Below, in pieces: positions 35,054-45,770 of a stretch of 64,000 nt of DNA. The stretch is from Teichococcus aestuarii (lineage in GTDB: Bacteria; Pseudomonadota; Alphaproteobacteria; Acetobacterales; Acetobacteraceae). How positions within the stretch are numbered: the stretch's first letter is position 1; each line of letters opens with the position of its first letter. Both the position numbers and the translations under genes were made by a program. The DNA is taken from the NCBI RefSeq assembly GCF_003116135.1, contig NZ_PDOA01000001.1, positions 1-64,000 of the forward strand, given 5' to 3'. The notes below the pieces were generated by a model. The model made no database searches. It worked only from the letters and a program-made list of their open reading frames with translations, and had not been told where the DNA came from.

Positions 35054-35704
35054 TCACATCATCGGGGCGTAGCGGGCCACCTCGTTGAAGATGTCGCGCA
35101 CCGCGGCGGAGAGGCTGCGGTTGAGCTGCTCCATGTCGGCCACCGCGTCGATGCGCGGCTGGGCGCGTTCCAGCTCGGTGGGGGCCAGCAGCATCGGGAA
35201 CAGCCCGGCGGCCCGCGTCAGCCCGATCAGCAGGCAGTCGCGCGGCTCCGGCACGCCCTCCTCGAAGATGACGTTCATCAGCCGCGCCTTCACCTCGCGT
35301 TCCTCCTTGTCGGAGATCTGCGGGTAGCGGCGCTCGGGGAAGATCCAGAGGAAGCGCCCTTCCTCCGCCTTCAGGATGCCGCGCTCGATCAGGCGGTTGA
35401 AATAGTGGTCGCGGTGGCGGTCGGCGTCGCGCGACAGGGTCTCGATCCACCAGCGGTTGCCCCGCGGCTCCGCCTCGGCGGCGATGCGGCCCAGCACCTC
35501 GTCCAGCACCGCGTCGCCCGTCGGCGTGGCGTCGCGCACCGAGAGGCGGCCGGGCTCGGTGGCGATGCGCTCCTCCAGCAGCAACTCGGCGAGGATGGCG
35601 CCGGTCAGCGCGTAGTCGCCCGAGGGCGCGGCGCGGTCGGTCAGGCGGCCCGTCTCGTCATCGAGCATGAGCAGGAGGATCTCCTCCGGCATGGTCAGCG
35701 GCAT
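35054..35704 (-). CDS. GPP34-family protein (bacterial GOLPH3 homologue)
   Basis: This 216-residue all-helical protein matches the GPP34/GOLPH3 pattern. It opens [18 protein letters not shown], followed by [18 protein letters not shown], then [32 protein letters not shown] and a C-terminal [15 protein letters not shown]. Eukaryotic GOLPH3 binds PI4P on Golgi membranes and retains glycosyltransferases. Bacterial homologues are known, but their function is not established. A membrane-associated lipid-binding role is plausible. GGAGAA lies 5 nt from the start. It is flanked by an SDR and a COG0523 GTPase without overlaps. Confidence 0.88.
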   Translation of the reverse strand: MPLTMPEEILLLMLDDETGRLTDRAAPSGDYALTGAILAELLLEERIATEPGRLSVRDATPTGDAVLDEVLGRIAAEAEPRGNRWWIETLSRDADRHRDHYFNRLIERGILKAEEGRFLWIFPERRYPQISDKEEREVKARLMNVIFEEGVPEPRDCLLIGLTRAAGLFPMLLAPTELERAQPRIDAVADMEQLNRSLSAAVRDIFNEVARYAPMM

Positions 35705-35809
35705 GGGCGTTCTCCGGTGCGGTGGTTCATCGTGGTGTTAAAGCCAGGGAAGCGCCTGGGTTTGGCCCCGTCAAAGCACGGGCTGGAGAACGGCCACGGC
35801 GCAGCCGGC

Positions 35810-36931
35810 TCAGCCGGCCGCGATGCGCGCCTCGGCCGCCGCGGCCTGGCAGAAGGCGGCCAGTCCTTCCTCGATGGCGCTGCGCGGCAGGTCGCGCAGG
35901 ATGAACACCAGCCGCGAGCGGCGCGGCTGCCCCGCCGGCCAGGCCGGCAGGAAGGTGGGATTGTGCCAGACGCTCTGCACGCCATGGATCACCACCGGCC
36001 GGTCCTGTCCCTCCAGGTCCAGGATGCCCTTCACCCGCAGCACCGCATCGCCCCGCGTGGCGGTGAGGACCTCCAGCCAGGTGGCCAGCCCCTCCCAGGG
36101 CAGGGGGGTGTCGTAGGTCAGGCAGAAGGCGTGGATGCGTGAATCGTGCCGGTTCGGGTCGTGGCCATGATGCACATGGCCATGGTGGTGGTCCCCGTGC
36201 CCATGCTCATGCCCGTGCTCCGCCCAGGCCGCCTCGTCGAGCCAGTGGCGCAGCTCGGGGGTGCGGGTGGCGGGGTCGAAGGGGCCGCAGCCCAGCAGGG
36301 CCTCTGGCGCCACCGCGCCGCCGGTGACGGCGACCGGCACCACCCCCGGGTTCAGCGCGCGCAGCCGCGCGGTCAGCGCCGCCAGCGCGGCGGGCGGGGC
36401 GAGGTCGGTCTTGCTCAGCAGCAGCCGGTCGGCCACCGCCGCCTGCCGCACCGCCTCGGGCTGGGCATCCAGCGTGGCGGCGCCGTTCACCGCGTCCACC
36501 AGCGTCACCACGCCATCCAGCACGAAGTCCCGCGCCACGGCGGGCTCGGCCATCAGCGTCTGCAGGATGGGCAGCGGGTCGGCGAGGCCGGTGGTCTCGA
36601 TCACCACCCGCCGCAGCGCCTGGCCCTGCCGCACCCGCCCGGCGATGCGCCCCAGCGCCAGGGCGAGGTCGCCGCGGATGGTGCAGCAGAGGCAGCCGGA
36701 TTGCAGCAGCACCGCATCCTCGTCGGACGTCTCCACCAGCAGGTGGTCGAGCCCGATCTCGCCGAACTCGTTGATCAGCACGGCGGTGCCGGCCATCGCG
36801 GGCTGCTTCAGCAGGTGGTTCAGCAGCGTCGTCTTGCCGGCGCCGAGGAAGCCGGTCAGCAGCGTGACCGGCAGCGGGAAGGACGGAGCCTCAGCAACCC
36901 CCGGATCAACGGCCTCCGGATCAACGGCCAT
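35810..36931 (-). CDS. CobW/COG0523-family GTP-binding zinc metallochaperone
   Basis: This 373-residue GTPase has Walker A GFLGAGKTT (27-35) and the diagnostic CxCC metal motif GCLCC (Cys80, Cys82, Cys83). It also has IETTGLADP and SKTD for nucleotide binding, a His-rich linker near 225-250 (HGHEHGHGDHHHGHVHHGH), and a C-terminal CobW_C domain. Such proteins load zinc onto client enzymes under zinc starvation. It overlaps the upstream hisI gene by 11 nt, and a Zur-box candidate controls that operon. HisI, which needs zinc, is therefore a likely client or neighbour in the same stress response. Confidence 0.92.
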   Translation of the reverse strand: MAVDPEAVDPGVAEAPSFPLPVTLLTGFLGAGKTTLLNHLLKQPAMAGTAVLINEFGEIGLDHLLVETSDEDAVLLQSGCLCCTIRGDLALALGRIAGRVRQGQALRRVVIETTGLADPLPILQTLMAEPAVARDFVLDGVVTLVDAVNGAATLDAQPEAVRQAAVADRLLLSKTDLAPPAALAALTARLRALNPGVVPVAVTGGAVAPEALLGCGPFDPATRTPELRHWLDEAAWAEHGHEHGHGDHHHGHVHHGHDPNRHDSRIHAFCLTYDTPLPWEGLATWLEVLTATRGDAVLRVKGILDLEGQDRPVVIHGVQSVWHNPTFLPAWPAGQPRRSRLVFILRDLPRSAIEEGLAAFCQAAAAEARIAAG

Positions 36932-37328
36932 AGAGCACCGCCGGGTCCACCTCGGGCGCCGCGATCGGCACCAGTTCGCCCTCGCGCAGCGCCTGGTAGA
37001 AGCAGGAGCGGCGGCCGGTGTGGCAGGCCACGCCCTTCTGCGCCACCAGCGCCAGGATGGTGTCGCCATCGCAATCCAGCCGCAGGTCCACCAGATGCTG
37101 CTCCTGGCCGGAGGTCTCGCCCTTGCGCCAGAGCGCGTTGCGGCTGCGGCTGAAATAGACCACACGTCCGGTGGCCAGCGTCTCCTGCAGGGCCTCGGCG
37201 TTCATCCAGGCCATCATCAGTACCTCGCCGGTGGCATGGTCCTGGGCGATGGCGGGCACCAGCCCCTGCTCGTTGAACCGCGTGGCGGCAAGGAAGCGGG
37301 CGCGGGCATCGGGTTCGGCAACCGGCAT
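36921..37328 (-). CDS. hisI: Phosphoribosyl-AMP cyclohydrolase, probable zinc-starvation paralogue
   Basis: This 135-residue HisI opens the purine ring of phosphoribosyl-AMP in histidine synthesis. Metal residues are visible: DCDGD (Cys86 plus Asp ligands for Mg) and the zinc cysteines Cys102 (ACHTG) and Cys109 (RRSC). It has no HisE domain. The ATG at 37328 has GGAGAAA at 7 nt. No other his gene is nearby. Instead it is the first gene of a unit with a COG0523 zinc chaperone and faces zur. This makes it a likely zinc-stress copy, though it keeps all the zinc ligands. Confidence 0.92.
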   Translation of the reverse strand: MPVAEPDARARFLAATRFNEQGLVPAIAQDHATGEVLMMAWMNAEALQETLATGRVVYFSRSRNALWRKGETSGQEQHLVDLRLDCDGDTILALVAQKGVACHTGRRSCFYQALREGELVPIAAPEVDPAVLYGR

Positions 37329-37353
37329 GGGGCGGTTTCTCCACTCAGGTCGG

Positions 37354-37366
37354 GTTACTATATAAC
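37354..37366. promoter_or_regulatory. Zur box between hisI and zur
   Basis: GTTACTATATAAC is a dyad (GTTA-N5-TAAC) in an AT island within very GC-rich DNA. It lies 25 nt before the hisI start and 26 nt before the zur start. It closely matches the GTTATAnnATAAC-type sites bound by Zur in alphaproteobacteria. One site placed centrally would repress both directions when zinc is sufficient. Confidence 0.8.
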
Positions 37367-37392
37367 ATCTGTGACGGTTCGGGAGAGAGCGC

Positions 37393-37902
37393 ATGGCGGC
37401 AGGGCAGGGTGGCGCGGAGGGGATGCCCCACGGCGCGCCGGGCGGGGTGGAGCAGGCGCTGCACGCGGCCGAGGCCCGCTGCCTGCGCGCCGGCGTGCAG
37501 CTGACGCCGCTGCGCCGGCAGGTGCTGGAGCTGGTGCTGGAGGCGGAGCAGCCACTCGGCGCCTATGCGCTGCTGGACCGGCTGAAGGCGCAGCGGCCGG
37601 GGGCGGCGCCGCCCACCGTCTACCGGGCGCTGGATTTCCTGCTGGAGCAGGGTCTGATCCACAAGGTGGAGCGGCTCAACGCCTTCATCGGCTGCGTCGA
37701 GGCCGGGCACGCGCACCATGAGGGGCATGGGCACGACCATGCCCACCAATTCCTCATCTGCCGGCAATGTGGCCTGACCGTGGAGCTGAGCGACCATGCC
37801 GTAGCGCATGCGCTCGACGACGCGGCCCGGCGCGCGGGCTTCCGCATCGGCAACGCCACGGTGGAGGTCGAGGGCCTCTGCGCCGGCTGCGCGGCCGGCT
37901 GA
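37393..37902 (+). CDS. zur: Fur-family transcriptional regulator, Zur type
   Basis: This 169-residue repressor has a Fur-type winged helix near 35-95 (LTPLRRQVLELVLEAEQPLGAYALLDRL, APPTVYRALDFLLEQGLIHKVE). Two structural CxxC pairs occur, CRQC and CAGC at the C-terminus. The His-rich hinge HAHHEGHGHDHAH (near 101-113) is longer than usual. The combination and the neighbouring zinc genes support Zur rather than Fur. The divergent promoter holds the GTTACTATATAAC box, so autoregulation is likely. It converges on glgX, 58 nt away. Confidence 0.92.
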   Translation: MAAGQGGAEGMPHGAPGGVEQALHAAEARCLRAGVQLTPLRRQVLELVLEAEQPLGAYALLDRLKAQRPGAAPPTVYRALDFLLEQGLIHKVERLNAFIGCVEAGHAHHEGHGHDHAHQFLICRQCGLTVELSDHAVAHALDDAARRAGFRIGNATVEVEGLCAGCAAG

Positions 37903-37960
37903 GGCGCGGCCGGCTGAGGCGTGGCAGGGGAGGCGCCGCCCCTCCTGCCACGGCGTTCCG

Positions 37961-40114
<2,154 letters not shown>

Positions 40115-40207
40115 AGGGAGGTCCTCGTTGGGGGAGTCCCTGGCTAAGCGCCGCAGCCGCGCCCCGGGTTGCGGGGCGCGGCGGAAATCCCTCGCGGTCC
40201 GGTGTGC

Positions 40208-41179
40208 TCAGCCGGGCGTGATGCCGGCCTCGCGGATGACGGGCGGCCAGAGCGCCATCTCCGCCGCCAGGCGCTGGCGCAGGGCGGCGGCGTCCCCGTC
40301 CATCAGCACCACGCCCTGGTTCTCCACCCGGGCACGCAGCGCCGGGTCCGCCAAGGCGGCGCGGAGGGCGCCGTGCAGCCGCTCCAGCACCGGCGGCGGC
40401 GTGCCGGCGGGCGCGAACAGCCCCTGCCACAGCACGCCCGCGCAGCCCTCGAAGCTCTCCGCCACCGAGGGCAGCTCCGGCAGGCTCGGGATGCGCCCGG
40501 GCGAGGAGATGGCCAGCAGCCGCGCCTTGCCCTCCTGCACCAGCGGCCGCACGTCGAGCGGCGTGGCGTAGAACAGGTCGATGCGGCCGGTGCGCAGCTC
40601 CAGCAGGGCGGGGCCGGCGCCGCGGAAGGGGATGTGCGTCATCTGCGCGCCGGCGCGCTGCAGCAGCAGCTCGGTCAGCAGGTGGTTCACCGAGCCGGAG
40701 CCGGAGCTGCCGTAGTTGAGGTGGCCCGGCTTCTCGCGTGCCAGCGCCATCAGCCCGGCCAGGTCCCGCGCCGGCACTTCCGGGCGCACCGCCAGGGCGA
40801 AGGGGCTGTAATAGACCTCGCCGATGGGCGCGAAGGCCGCCAGAGGGTCCGCCGGCGTGGCGCCGGGCGTCAGCGCCGGGTTGATGGCCAGGCTGTTGGT
40901 GCCGACCAGCAGGGTGTGGCCATCCGGCCGCGCCTGCGCCACGGCGGTGGCGGCGATGGCGGTGGCGGCGCCGGTGCGGTTCTCGACCACCACGGGCTGG
41001 CCGAGCTCCTGCTGCAGCCGCTCGGCCACCAGCCGCACCATCACATCGGTCAGCCCGCCCGGCGCGTAGCCGATGAGGAGGCTGACAGGGCGGCTGGGAT
41101 AGGTCTCGGCCCGCGGCAGGGCCGGCCGCGCGAGGGCCAGGGCGGCGGCCCCGGCCAGGACATGGCGCCGGTTCGGCAT
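40208..41179 (-). CDS. Bug/TctC-family tripartite transporter receptor
   Basis: This 323-residue periplasmic receptor has a Tat-like or Sec signal (MPNRRHVLAGAAALALARPALPRA). The family start YPSRPVSLLIGYAPGGLTDVMVRLVAE is followed by VVVENRTGAATAIAA. The loops bind a carboxylate ligand through water. Bug proteins are abundant orphans in related bacteria, and no TctA/TctB membrane genes are nearby. The ligand is unknown. It lies between glgX and metC in the same direction with gaps of about 90 nt, so it is probably its own unit. Confidence 0.9.
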   Translation of the reverse strand: MPNRRHVLAGAAALALARPALPRAETYPSRPVSLLIGYAPGGLTDVMVRLVAERLQQELGQPVVVENRTGAATAIAATAVAQARPDGHTLLVGTNSLAINPALTPGATPADPLAAFAPIGEVYYSPFALAVRPEVPARDLAGLMALAREKPGHLNYGSSGSGSVNHLLTELLLQRAGAQMTHIPFRGAGPALLELRTGRIDLFYATPLDVRPLVQEGKARLLAISSPGRIPSLPELPSVAESFEGCAGVLWQGLFAPAGTPPPVLERLHGALRAALADPALRARVENQGVVLMDGDAAALRQRLAAEMALWPPVIREAGITPG

Positions 41180-41267
41180 GGATGTTCCCCCGTTCTTCTG
41201 GTTCGGAGGGGGAGGCTAGCACCGGCCGGCGCGGGGTGGCGACAGGCGCGCCCCGCGCCGCCCGCCC

Positions 41268-42488
41268 TCAGCGCGGCAGGCCGTCCAGCCCCGCCTCCAG
41301 GTCGGCGATCAGGTCGGCCGTCTCCTCCAGGCCGATGTGGAAGCGCACCGTCGGGCCCTGCAGCACGCCGGCATCGGTGGCGGTGCGGGTGATGTACTGG
41401 GTGGTGGGCAGCGCCAGGCTCTCATAGCCGCCCCAGGAGGCGCCGATGCCGAACAGCTTCAGCCCGTCCACCACCGCGTTGATCTGCTTCACGTCGTAGC
41501 GCGGCTGGAACACCACGCCGAAGAGCGAGCAGCCGCCGGTGAAGTCCCGCTTGAACAGCGCGTGCTGCGGGTGGCTGGGCAGGGCCGGGTGGATGACGCG
41601 CAGCACCTCCGGCCGGCCCTCGAACCAGCGCGCCACGGCCAGCCCCGCCTCGTACTGGTGCTTCAGCCGCATCGGCATGGAGCGCAGGCCGCGCAGCGCC
41701 AGCCAGCAATCATCGGGGCTGGCGTAGTGGCCGATCTCGCGCGCCGCCGAGGCCACGCGCACCCAGTCCTCCTCCGAGGCCACGGTCACGCTGCCCAGCA
41801 GCACGTCCGAATGCCCGCCAACATACTTGGTCAGCGCCTGGATCGAGACGTCGACGCCCTTGGTGAAGGGCTGGAAGTGGTGGATGCCCCAGGTGTTGTC
41901 CATCAGCACCTTGGCGCCGTGGGCATGCGCCACCTCGGCCAGCGCCGGGATGTCCTGCAGCTCGAAGGTGTGGCTGCCCGGGCTCTCGGTGTAGAGCACC
42001 TTCGTGTTCGGGCGCAGCAGCGCCTGCAGGCCGGCGGCGTCGATCGTCGGGTCGTAGTAGCTGGTCTCGATGCCGAAGCGCTTCAGCATTCCCTCCGCCA
42101 CGCGGCGCGTCGGGCCATAGACGCTGTCGGGGATCAGGCAGTGCTCGCCCGCCGAGAGATAGGCCATCAGCGGCAGGGTGCAGGCGGCGAGGCCGGTGCC
42201 GGTGATGAGGGCGCGGGTGCCGCCCTCGATCTCGGCCACCATGTTCTCCAGCGCGAAATGCGTGGGTCCGCCGGCGGTGCCGTAGGTCATCACCTGCTCG
42301 AGCGAGCGGGCGTTCAGCGCGCCGCGCGCCTCGCAGGAGGGGTAGAGCACCGTCGAGCCGCGGTGGACCGGGGTGTTGACGAAGCCATGCTCGCGCACGC
42401 CGGGCCGCCCGCCATGCGCCATGCGGGTGGCGAAGCCATGGCCGGTGTTGGTGCCGTGCTTCGGGCCGTGGGGAACGTCGTCGGGCAT
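41268..42488 (-). CDS. metC: Cystathionine beta-lyase (PLP, Cys/Met metabolism family)
   Basis: This 406-residue PLP enzyme has the Schiff-base Lys221 in SIQALTKYVGGHSDVLLG. Other marks are MTYGTAGGPTHFALENMVAEIEGG and LITGTGLAACTLPLMAYLSAGEHCLIPDSVYGPTRR, which contact the cofactor. The WGGYESLALP block favours the MetC branch, which cleaves cystathionine to homocysteine, pyruvate and ammonia. Assignment of MetC rather than another gamma-family lyase is by similarity. It overlaps the stop of the sulfurtransferase gene by one base, placing both in a sulfur operon. Confidence 0.9.
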   Translation of the reverse strand: MPDDVPHGPKHGTNTGHGFATRMAHGGRPGVREHGFVNTPVHRGSTVLYPSCEARGALNARSLEQVMTYGTAGGPTHFALENMVAEIEGGTRALITGTGLAACTLPLMAYLSAGEHCLIPDSVYGPTRRVAEGMLKRFGIETSYYDPTIDAAGLQALLRPNTKVLYTESPGSHTFELQDIPALAEVAHAHGAKVLMDNTWGIHHFQPFTKGVDVSIQALTKYVGGHSDVLLGSVTVASEEDWVRVASAAREIGHYASPDDCWLALRGLRSMPMRLKHQYEAGLAVARWFEGRPEVLRVIHPALPSHPQHALFKRDFTGGCSLFGVVFQPRYDVKQINAVVDGLKLFGIGASWGGYESLALPTTQYITRTATDAGVLQGPTVRFHIGLEETADLIADLEAGLDGLPR

Positions 42489-43330
42489 CAGGGGGTGCTC
42501 TGCTTCGGGGTTTCGGGGCGGCTGGCCCATTCGGTCCAGGAGCCGTCATAGACGGCGGGCTCGGGCAGGCCGGCCTGCACCAGCCCCAGCGCCAGCACGC
42601 AGGCGGTGACGCCGGTGCCGCAGGAGGTGACGAGCGCCTTGCTGCCATCGACGCCCGCCTCGGCGAAGCGGGCGCGCAGCCGCTCGGGCGGCAGCATCGT
42701 CATGTCGGGCGCCAGCAGCTCGGTGATCGGCACGCTGGCGGCGCCGGGCATGTGGCCGGAGGGCAGGCCGGGCCGCGGTTCCGGCGCCGTGCCGTCGAAG
42801 CGGCCCTTGGCGCGGGCGTCGAGGATCAGCGCCGAGCGGTCGGCCACGATGCGCTTGACGTCGCCGATGCCGGCGAGGCGGCGGGCGATGAAATCGGCCC
42901 AGAAATCCTGCTTCTGCGCCGTGGCGGGGGCGCCGGTGGCGGTGGCGCGGCCCTCGGCCAGCCATTTCGGCAGGCCGCCATCCAGCACGGCGGCGTTCTC
43001 GTGGCCGAACAGCCGCATCAGCCACCAGCCGCGCGCCGCCGAGAACAGTCCCTTCTGGTCGTAGAACACCACGCGGTGGGCGTTGGAGATGCCGAGCTGC
43101 CCCAGCATCCGCGCGGCGCGGCCCGGGGTGGGGGCCATGTGCGGCAGGTCCGTCTCCGGGTCGGCCACGGCGTCGATGTCGAAGAAGCCGGCGCCGGGGA
43201 TGTGCGCGGCGGCGAATTCGGCCAGCGCGTCCTTCGGCTCGTTGGGCAGGTACTTGGTGGTGTCGAACACCAGCAGGTCCGGCTTGCCGAGCTCGGCCGC
43301 CAGCCATTCGGTGGAAACGAGGTTGTTCAT
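42488..43330 (-). CDS. 3-mercaptopyruvate/thiosulfate sulfurtransferase (double rhodanese)
   Basis: This protein of about 280 residues has two rhodanese domains. The C-terminal one carries catalytic Cys237 in VTSCGTGVTACVLALGL, and the CG(S/T)GVTA loop is typical of mercaptopyruvate sulfurtransferase. FDGTAPEPRPGLPSGHMPGA and YDGSWTEWASRP are also conserved. It transfers sulfane sulfur from mercaptopyruvate to thiols or cyanide. ATG at 43330 has GGAGG at about 10 nt; ATG at 43339 overlaps the alaX stop (ATGA) and is also possible. Position between alaX and metC ties it to cysteine and homocysteine metabolism. Confidence 0.9.
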   Translation of the reverse strand: MNNLVSTEWLAAELGKPDLLVFDTTKYLPNEPKDALAEFAAAHIPGAGFFDIDAVADPETDLPHMAPTPGRAARMLGQLGISNAHRVVFYDQKGLFSAARGWWLMRLFGHENAAVLDGGLPKWLAEGRATATGAPATAQKQDFWADFIARRLAGIGDVKRIVADRSALILDARAKGRFDGTAPEPRPGLPSGHMPGAASVPITELLAPDMTMLPPERLRARFAEAGVDGSKALVTSCGTGVTACVLALGLVQAGLPEPAVYDGSWTEWASRPETPKQSTP

Positions 43331-43335
43331 GCGTT

Positions 43336-44052
43336 TCATCCCTCCAGCGTGATGTAGACGCGCCGGTTCTGCTTGCCCTTGTTCTCGAGCTTGGTGACGG
43401 TGACGGGGCCGATCTCCCCCGTGCGCGCCACATGCGTGCCGCCGCAGGGCTGGAGATCGACCGGCGAGGCCTCGGCGCCGATCCGCACCAGCCGAACCTG
43501 CCCGGCGCCGCGCGGCGGCTTCACCGAGAGGGTGCGCACCAGGCCCGGATTCTCGTCCAGCTCCGCCTCGGTGATCCAGCGCTCGCCCACCGCGTGGTCC
43601 TCGGCGGCGAGCGCGGTGAGGCGCTCGCTCAGCCATTCCTTGCTGGGCGGCTCGGCCAGGTCGAAATCCAGCCGCGACTTCTCCACCCCGATCTGCCCGC
43701 CGGTGACGCCGGCGCCGGGGATCAGGCTGCACAGCAGGTGCAGGGTGGTGTGCATCCGCATCAGCCGGTGGCGGCGCGGCCAGTCCAGCGCGGCGGTGAC
43801 CTCGGTGCCGGGGGCGGGGAGGGGCGCGTCGGGCGCCGGCAGGTGCAGCACCGCGCCGGCCTCGCCCTTCACCGCGTTGCTCACGGGCATCTCGCCCCCC
43901 GCCCAGCGCAGCCAGCCGGTGTCCCCCGGCTGGCCGCCGCCCTGGGCGTAGAACACGGTGCGGTCCAGGACCACGCCCTCCGGCCCCGAGGAGACCACCG
44001 TGGCGGTGCATTCGCGGGCATAGGGCTCGGTGCGGAACAGCGTCTCTGTCAT
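43336..44052 (-). CDS. Alanyl-tRNA editing protein, AlaX type
   Basis: This 238-residue trans-editing factor hydrolyses Ser- or Gly-tRNA(Ala). It resembles the AlaRS editing domain. FYAQGGGQPGDTGWL is the canonical strand, HTTLHLLCS supplies two zinc His residues, and CGGTHVARTGEIG supplies the Cys and His. The GVTGGQIGVEKSRLDFDL segment fits AlaX-L/M forms. The start overlaps the NUDIX stop as TGATG; an upstream in-frame ATG at 44064 is less likely. It is the second gene of the NUDIX-alaX-sulfurtransferase-metC unit. Confidence 0.9.
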   Translation of the reverse strand: MTETLFRTEPYARECTATVVSSGPEGVVLDRTVFYAQGGGQPGDTGWLRWAGGEMPVSNAVKGEAGAVLHLPAPDAPLPAPGTEVTAALDWPRRHRLMRMHTTLHLLCSLIPGAGVTGGQIGVEKSRLDFDLAEPPSKEWLSERLTALAAEDHAVGERWITEAELDENPGLVRTLSVKPPRGAGQVRLVRIGAEASPVDLQPCGGTHVARTGEIGPVTVTKLENKGKQNRRVYITLEG

Positions 44053-44705
44053 CAATCCATCCATTCGGTATCGAGGCGCGGCGCGTTGACCTGCAACCAG
44101 AGCAGGGACATCGCCGCCGTGACGTTGCGGATCTCGTTGCGGGCGAGCTGGGCCAGGGCCTCGTCCAGCGGCAGCACCAGGATGCGCGTCTCCTCGCCCT
44201 CCGCCTCCAGCCCGCGCAGGCCGAGCAGCCCTGCCTCGGGCAGGGAGACGCGGCCGCAGTAGAAGTGCATCCGCTCGTCGCAGCCGCCCTGCATCAGCAT
44301 GAACTGGCCGATCGGTTCCACGCGGTCGGGCACCAGCCCGGTCTCCTCCTCCGCCTCGCGCCGCGCGGCAAGCTCGGGGTCCTCGCCCTCGCCGAGCAGG
44401 CCGGCGGGGCATTCGCGCATCACCGGCGCCTCGCCCGCGGCCAGGGCGGGCAGGCGGAACTGCTCGATCAGCGCCACGCGGCGGGTGCGCGGGTCATAGG
44501 GCAGCAGCACCACGCCCTGGCCGCGCCGCCACATCTCCCAGGTGAGCAGGGCGGAGGGCGTGCCGTCGCTGCGCCGGTAGCGGAAGCGCACGACCTGCAG
44601 CGCGAAGCGGCCGGACCAGGCAACCTCGTCGCTCTCCGGCAGGTAGAGCGGGTGCGGCGGCACCGGCGGCGCCTTGGGGTGCCGCGGGGATGGTCTGGCC
44701 TTCAT
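44052..44705 (-). CDS. NUDIX hydrolase, ADP-ribose pyrophosphatase type
   Basis: This 217-residue protein has a NUDIX box near 103-125: GEGEDPELAARREAEEETGL, with the REAxEExG core. VALIEQFRLPA and the proline/glycine-rich N-terminus fit NudF-like ADP-ribose pyrophosphatases, which release AMP and ribose-5-phosphate and need Mg. The substrate is inferred. It is the promoter-proximal gene of the alaX/sulfurtransferase/metC unit and divergent from the DMT permease gene. Confidence 0.88.
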   Translation of the reverse strand: MKARPSPRHPKAPPVPPHPLYLPESDEVAWSGRFALQVVRFRYRRSDGTPSALLTWEMWRRGQGVVLLPYDPRTRRVALIEQFRLPALAAGEAPVMRECPAGLLGEGEDPELAARREAEEETGLVPDRVEPIGQFMLMQGGCDERMHFYCGRVSLPEAGLLGLRGLEAEGEETRILVLPLDEALAQLARNEIRNVTAAMSLLWLQVNAPRLDTEWMD

Positions 44706-44839
44706 GCGGGGGGCAGCCTAACCTCGTCTGGAAACGCCACAATCATGAGCCGCCCCATTTCCTCCGTCCATGCCCCGCCGGCCCGTCCTGACGACAGGGG
44801 CGCGCTGCTCGCCGCGCGCGCCGCGCCATCCTCTGCGTC

Positions 44840-45697
44840 ATGGGGGCAGCCCTCACCTTCGCCCTCGCCGCCGTGGCGGTGAAGCTGCTGGGCGGGGCCA
44901 TCCCGGTCATGCAGGTCATCCTGTTCCGCAACCTCTTCGCGATCCCGGTGCTGCTGGCCCTGGCGCTGGCCACCGCCCCGCCGGGAGGGCGGAGCGCGGT
45001 CCTGGCCACGCGCAACCCGTGGTCGCATGTGCAGCGCATCGTCTACGGGCTGATCGGCATGTTCGGCAGCTTCTACGGCTATGTCCACCTGCCGCTGGCC
45101 ACCGTCACGGCGCTGGGCTTCACCATGCCGCTGTTCCTCACCGCCCTGTCCATCCCGCTGCTGGGGGAGAAGGTGGGGTGGCGCCGGTGCAGCGCGGTGC
45201 TGGTGGGCTTCGCCGGCGTGCTGCTGATGCTCCGCCCCGGCTTCGGCGGCGGCGGCGTGCTGCCGGGCGGCGCGGTGGCGGCGGTGCTGGCCGGCGCCGT
45301 GGCCTGGGCGCTGGCGATGATCACCATCCGCCGCATGGGCGCGCAGGGGGAGAGCGGCGCCGCCATCGTGCTGTGGTTCGCCATCGGCGGCAGCGTGGTG
45401 GGGGCGGCGGCGGCGATTCCCGGCTGGGTCTGGCCGACGCCCGCGCAATGGGGGCTGCTGGCGGCGGTGGGCCTCGTCTCCGCCCTGGCGCAGCTGCTGA
45501 TGACGGCCGCCTACCGCAGCGGCGAGACGACGCTGATCGCACCCTTCGAGTATTCCGGCATCCTCTGGACCATGACGCTGGGCATCCTGGTCTGGGGCGA
45601 GCGGCCGGATGGCTGGGATTTCGCCGGCATCGCCGTGCTGGTGGCCTCGGGCCTCTACATCTGGCACCGCGAGGTGCGGCTCGGGGTGAAGCGCTGA
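44840..45697 (+). CDS. EamA/DMT-family permease, probable N-terminal frameshift
   Basis: This 285-residue membrane protein has ten predicted helices in two EamA repeats, with VMQVILFRNLFAIPVLL after helix 1 and EYSGILWTMTLGILVWGE late in the second repeat. DMT carriers export metabolites or amino acids. The only in-frame start is ATG 44840, with no ribosome site, and it cuts into helix 1: the family-like residues RRAILCV lie just upstream with no start codon. A second frame opening at ATG 44743 (MSRPISSVH, with a GGAAA site) leads straight to that point and ends RGALLAARAA. A one-base frameshift near 44820-44830 would join them. Confidence 0.8.
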   Translation: MGAALTFALAAVAVKLLGGAIPVMQVILFRNLFAIPVLLALALATAPPGGRSAVLATRNPWSHVQRIVYGLIGMFGSFYGYVHLPLATVTALGFTMPLFLTALSIPLLGEKVGWRRCSAVLVGFAGVLLMLRPGFGGGGVLPGGAVAAVLAGAVAWALAMITIRRMGAQGESGAAIVLWFAIGGSVVGAAAAIPGWVWPTPAQWGLLAAVGLVSALAQLLMTAAYRSGETTLIAPFEYSGILWTMTLGILVWGERPDGWDFAGIAVLVASGLYIWHREVRLGVKR

Positions 45698-45770
45698 GGC
45701 CGGGGGGCGGTGCGGGGGGCGGTGGCTGAGGGAGCGCGCCAGGGCCGGGATGCCGGCCCTGGCATGCCGG

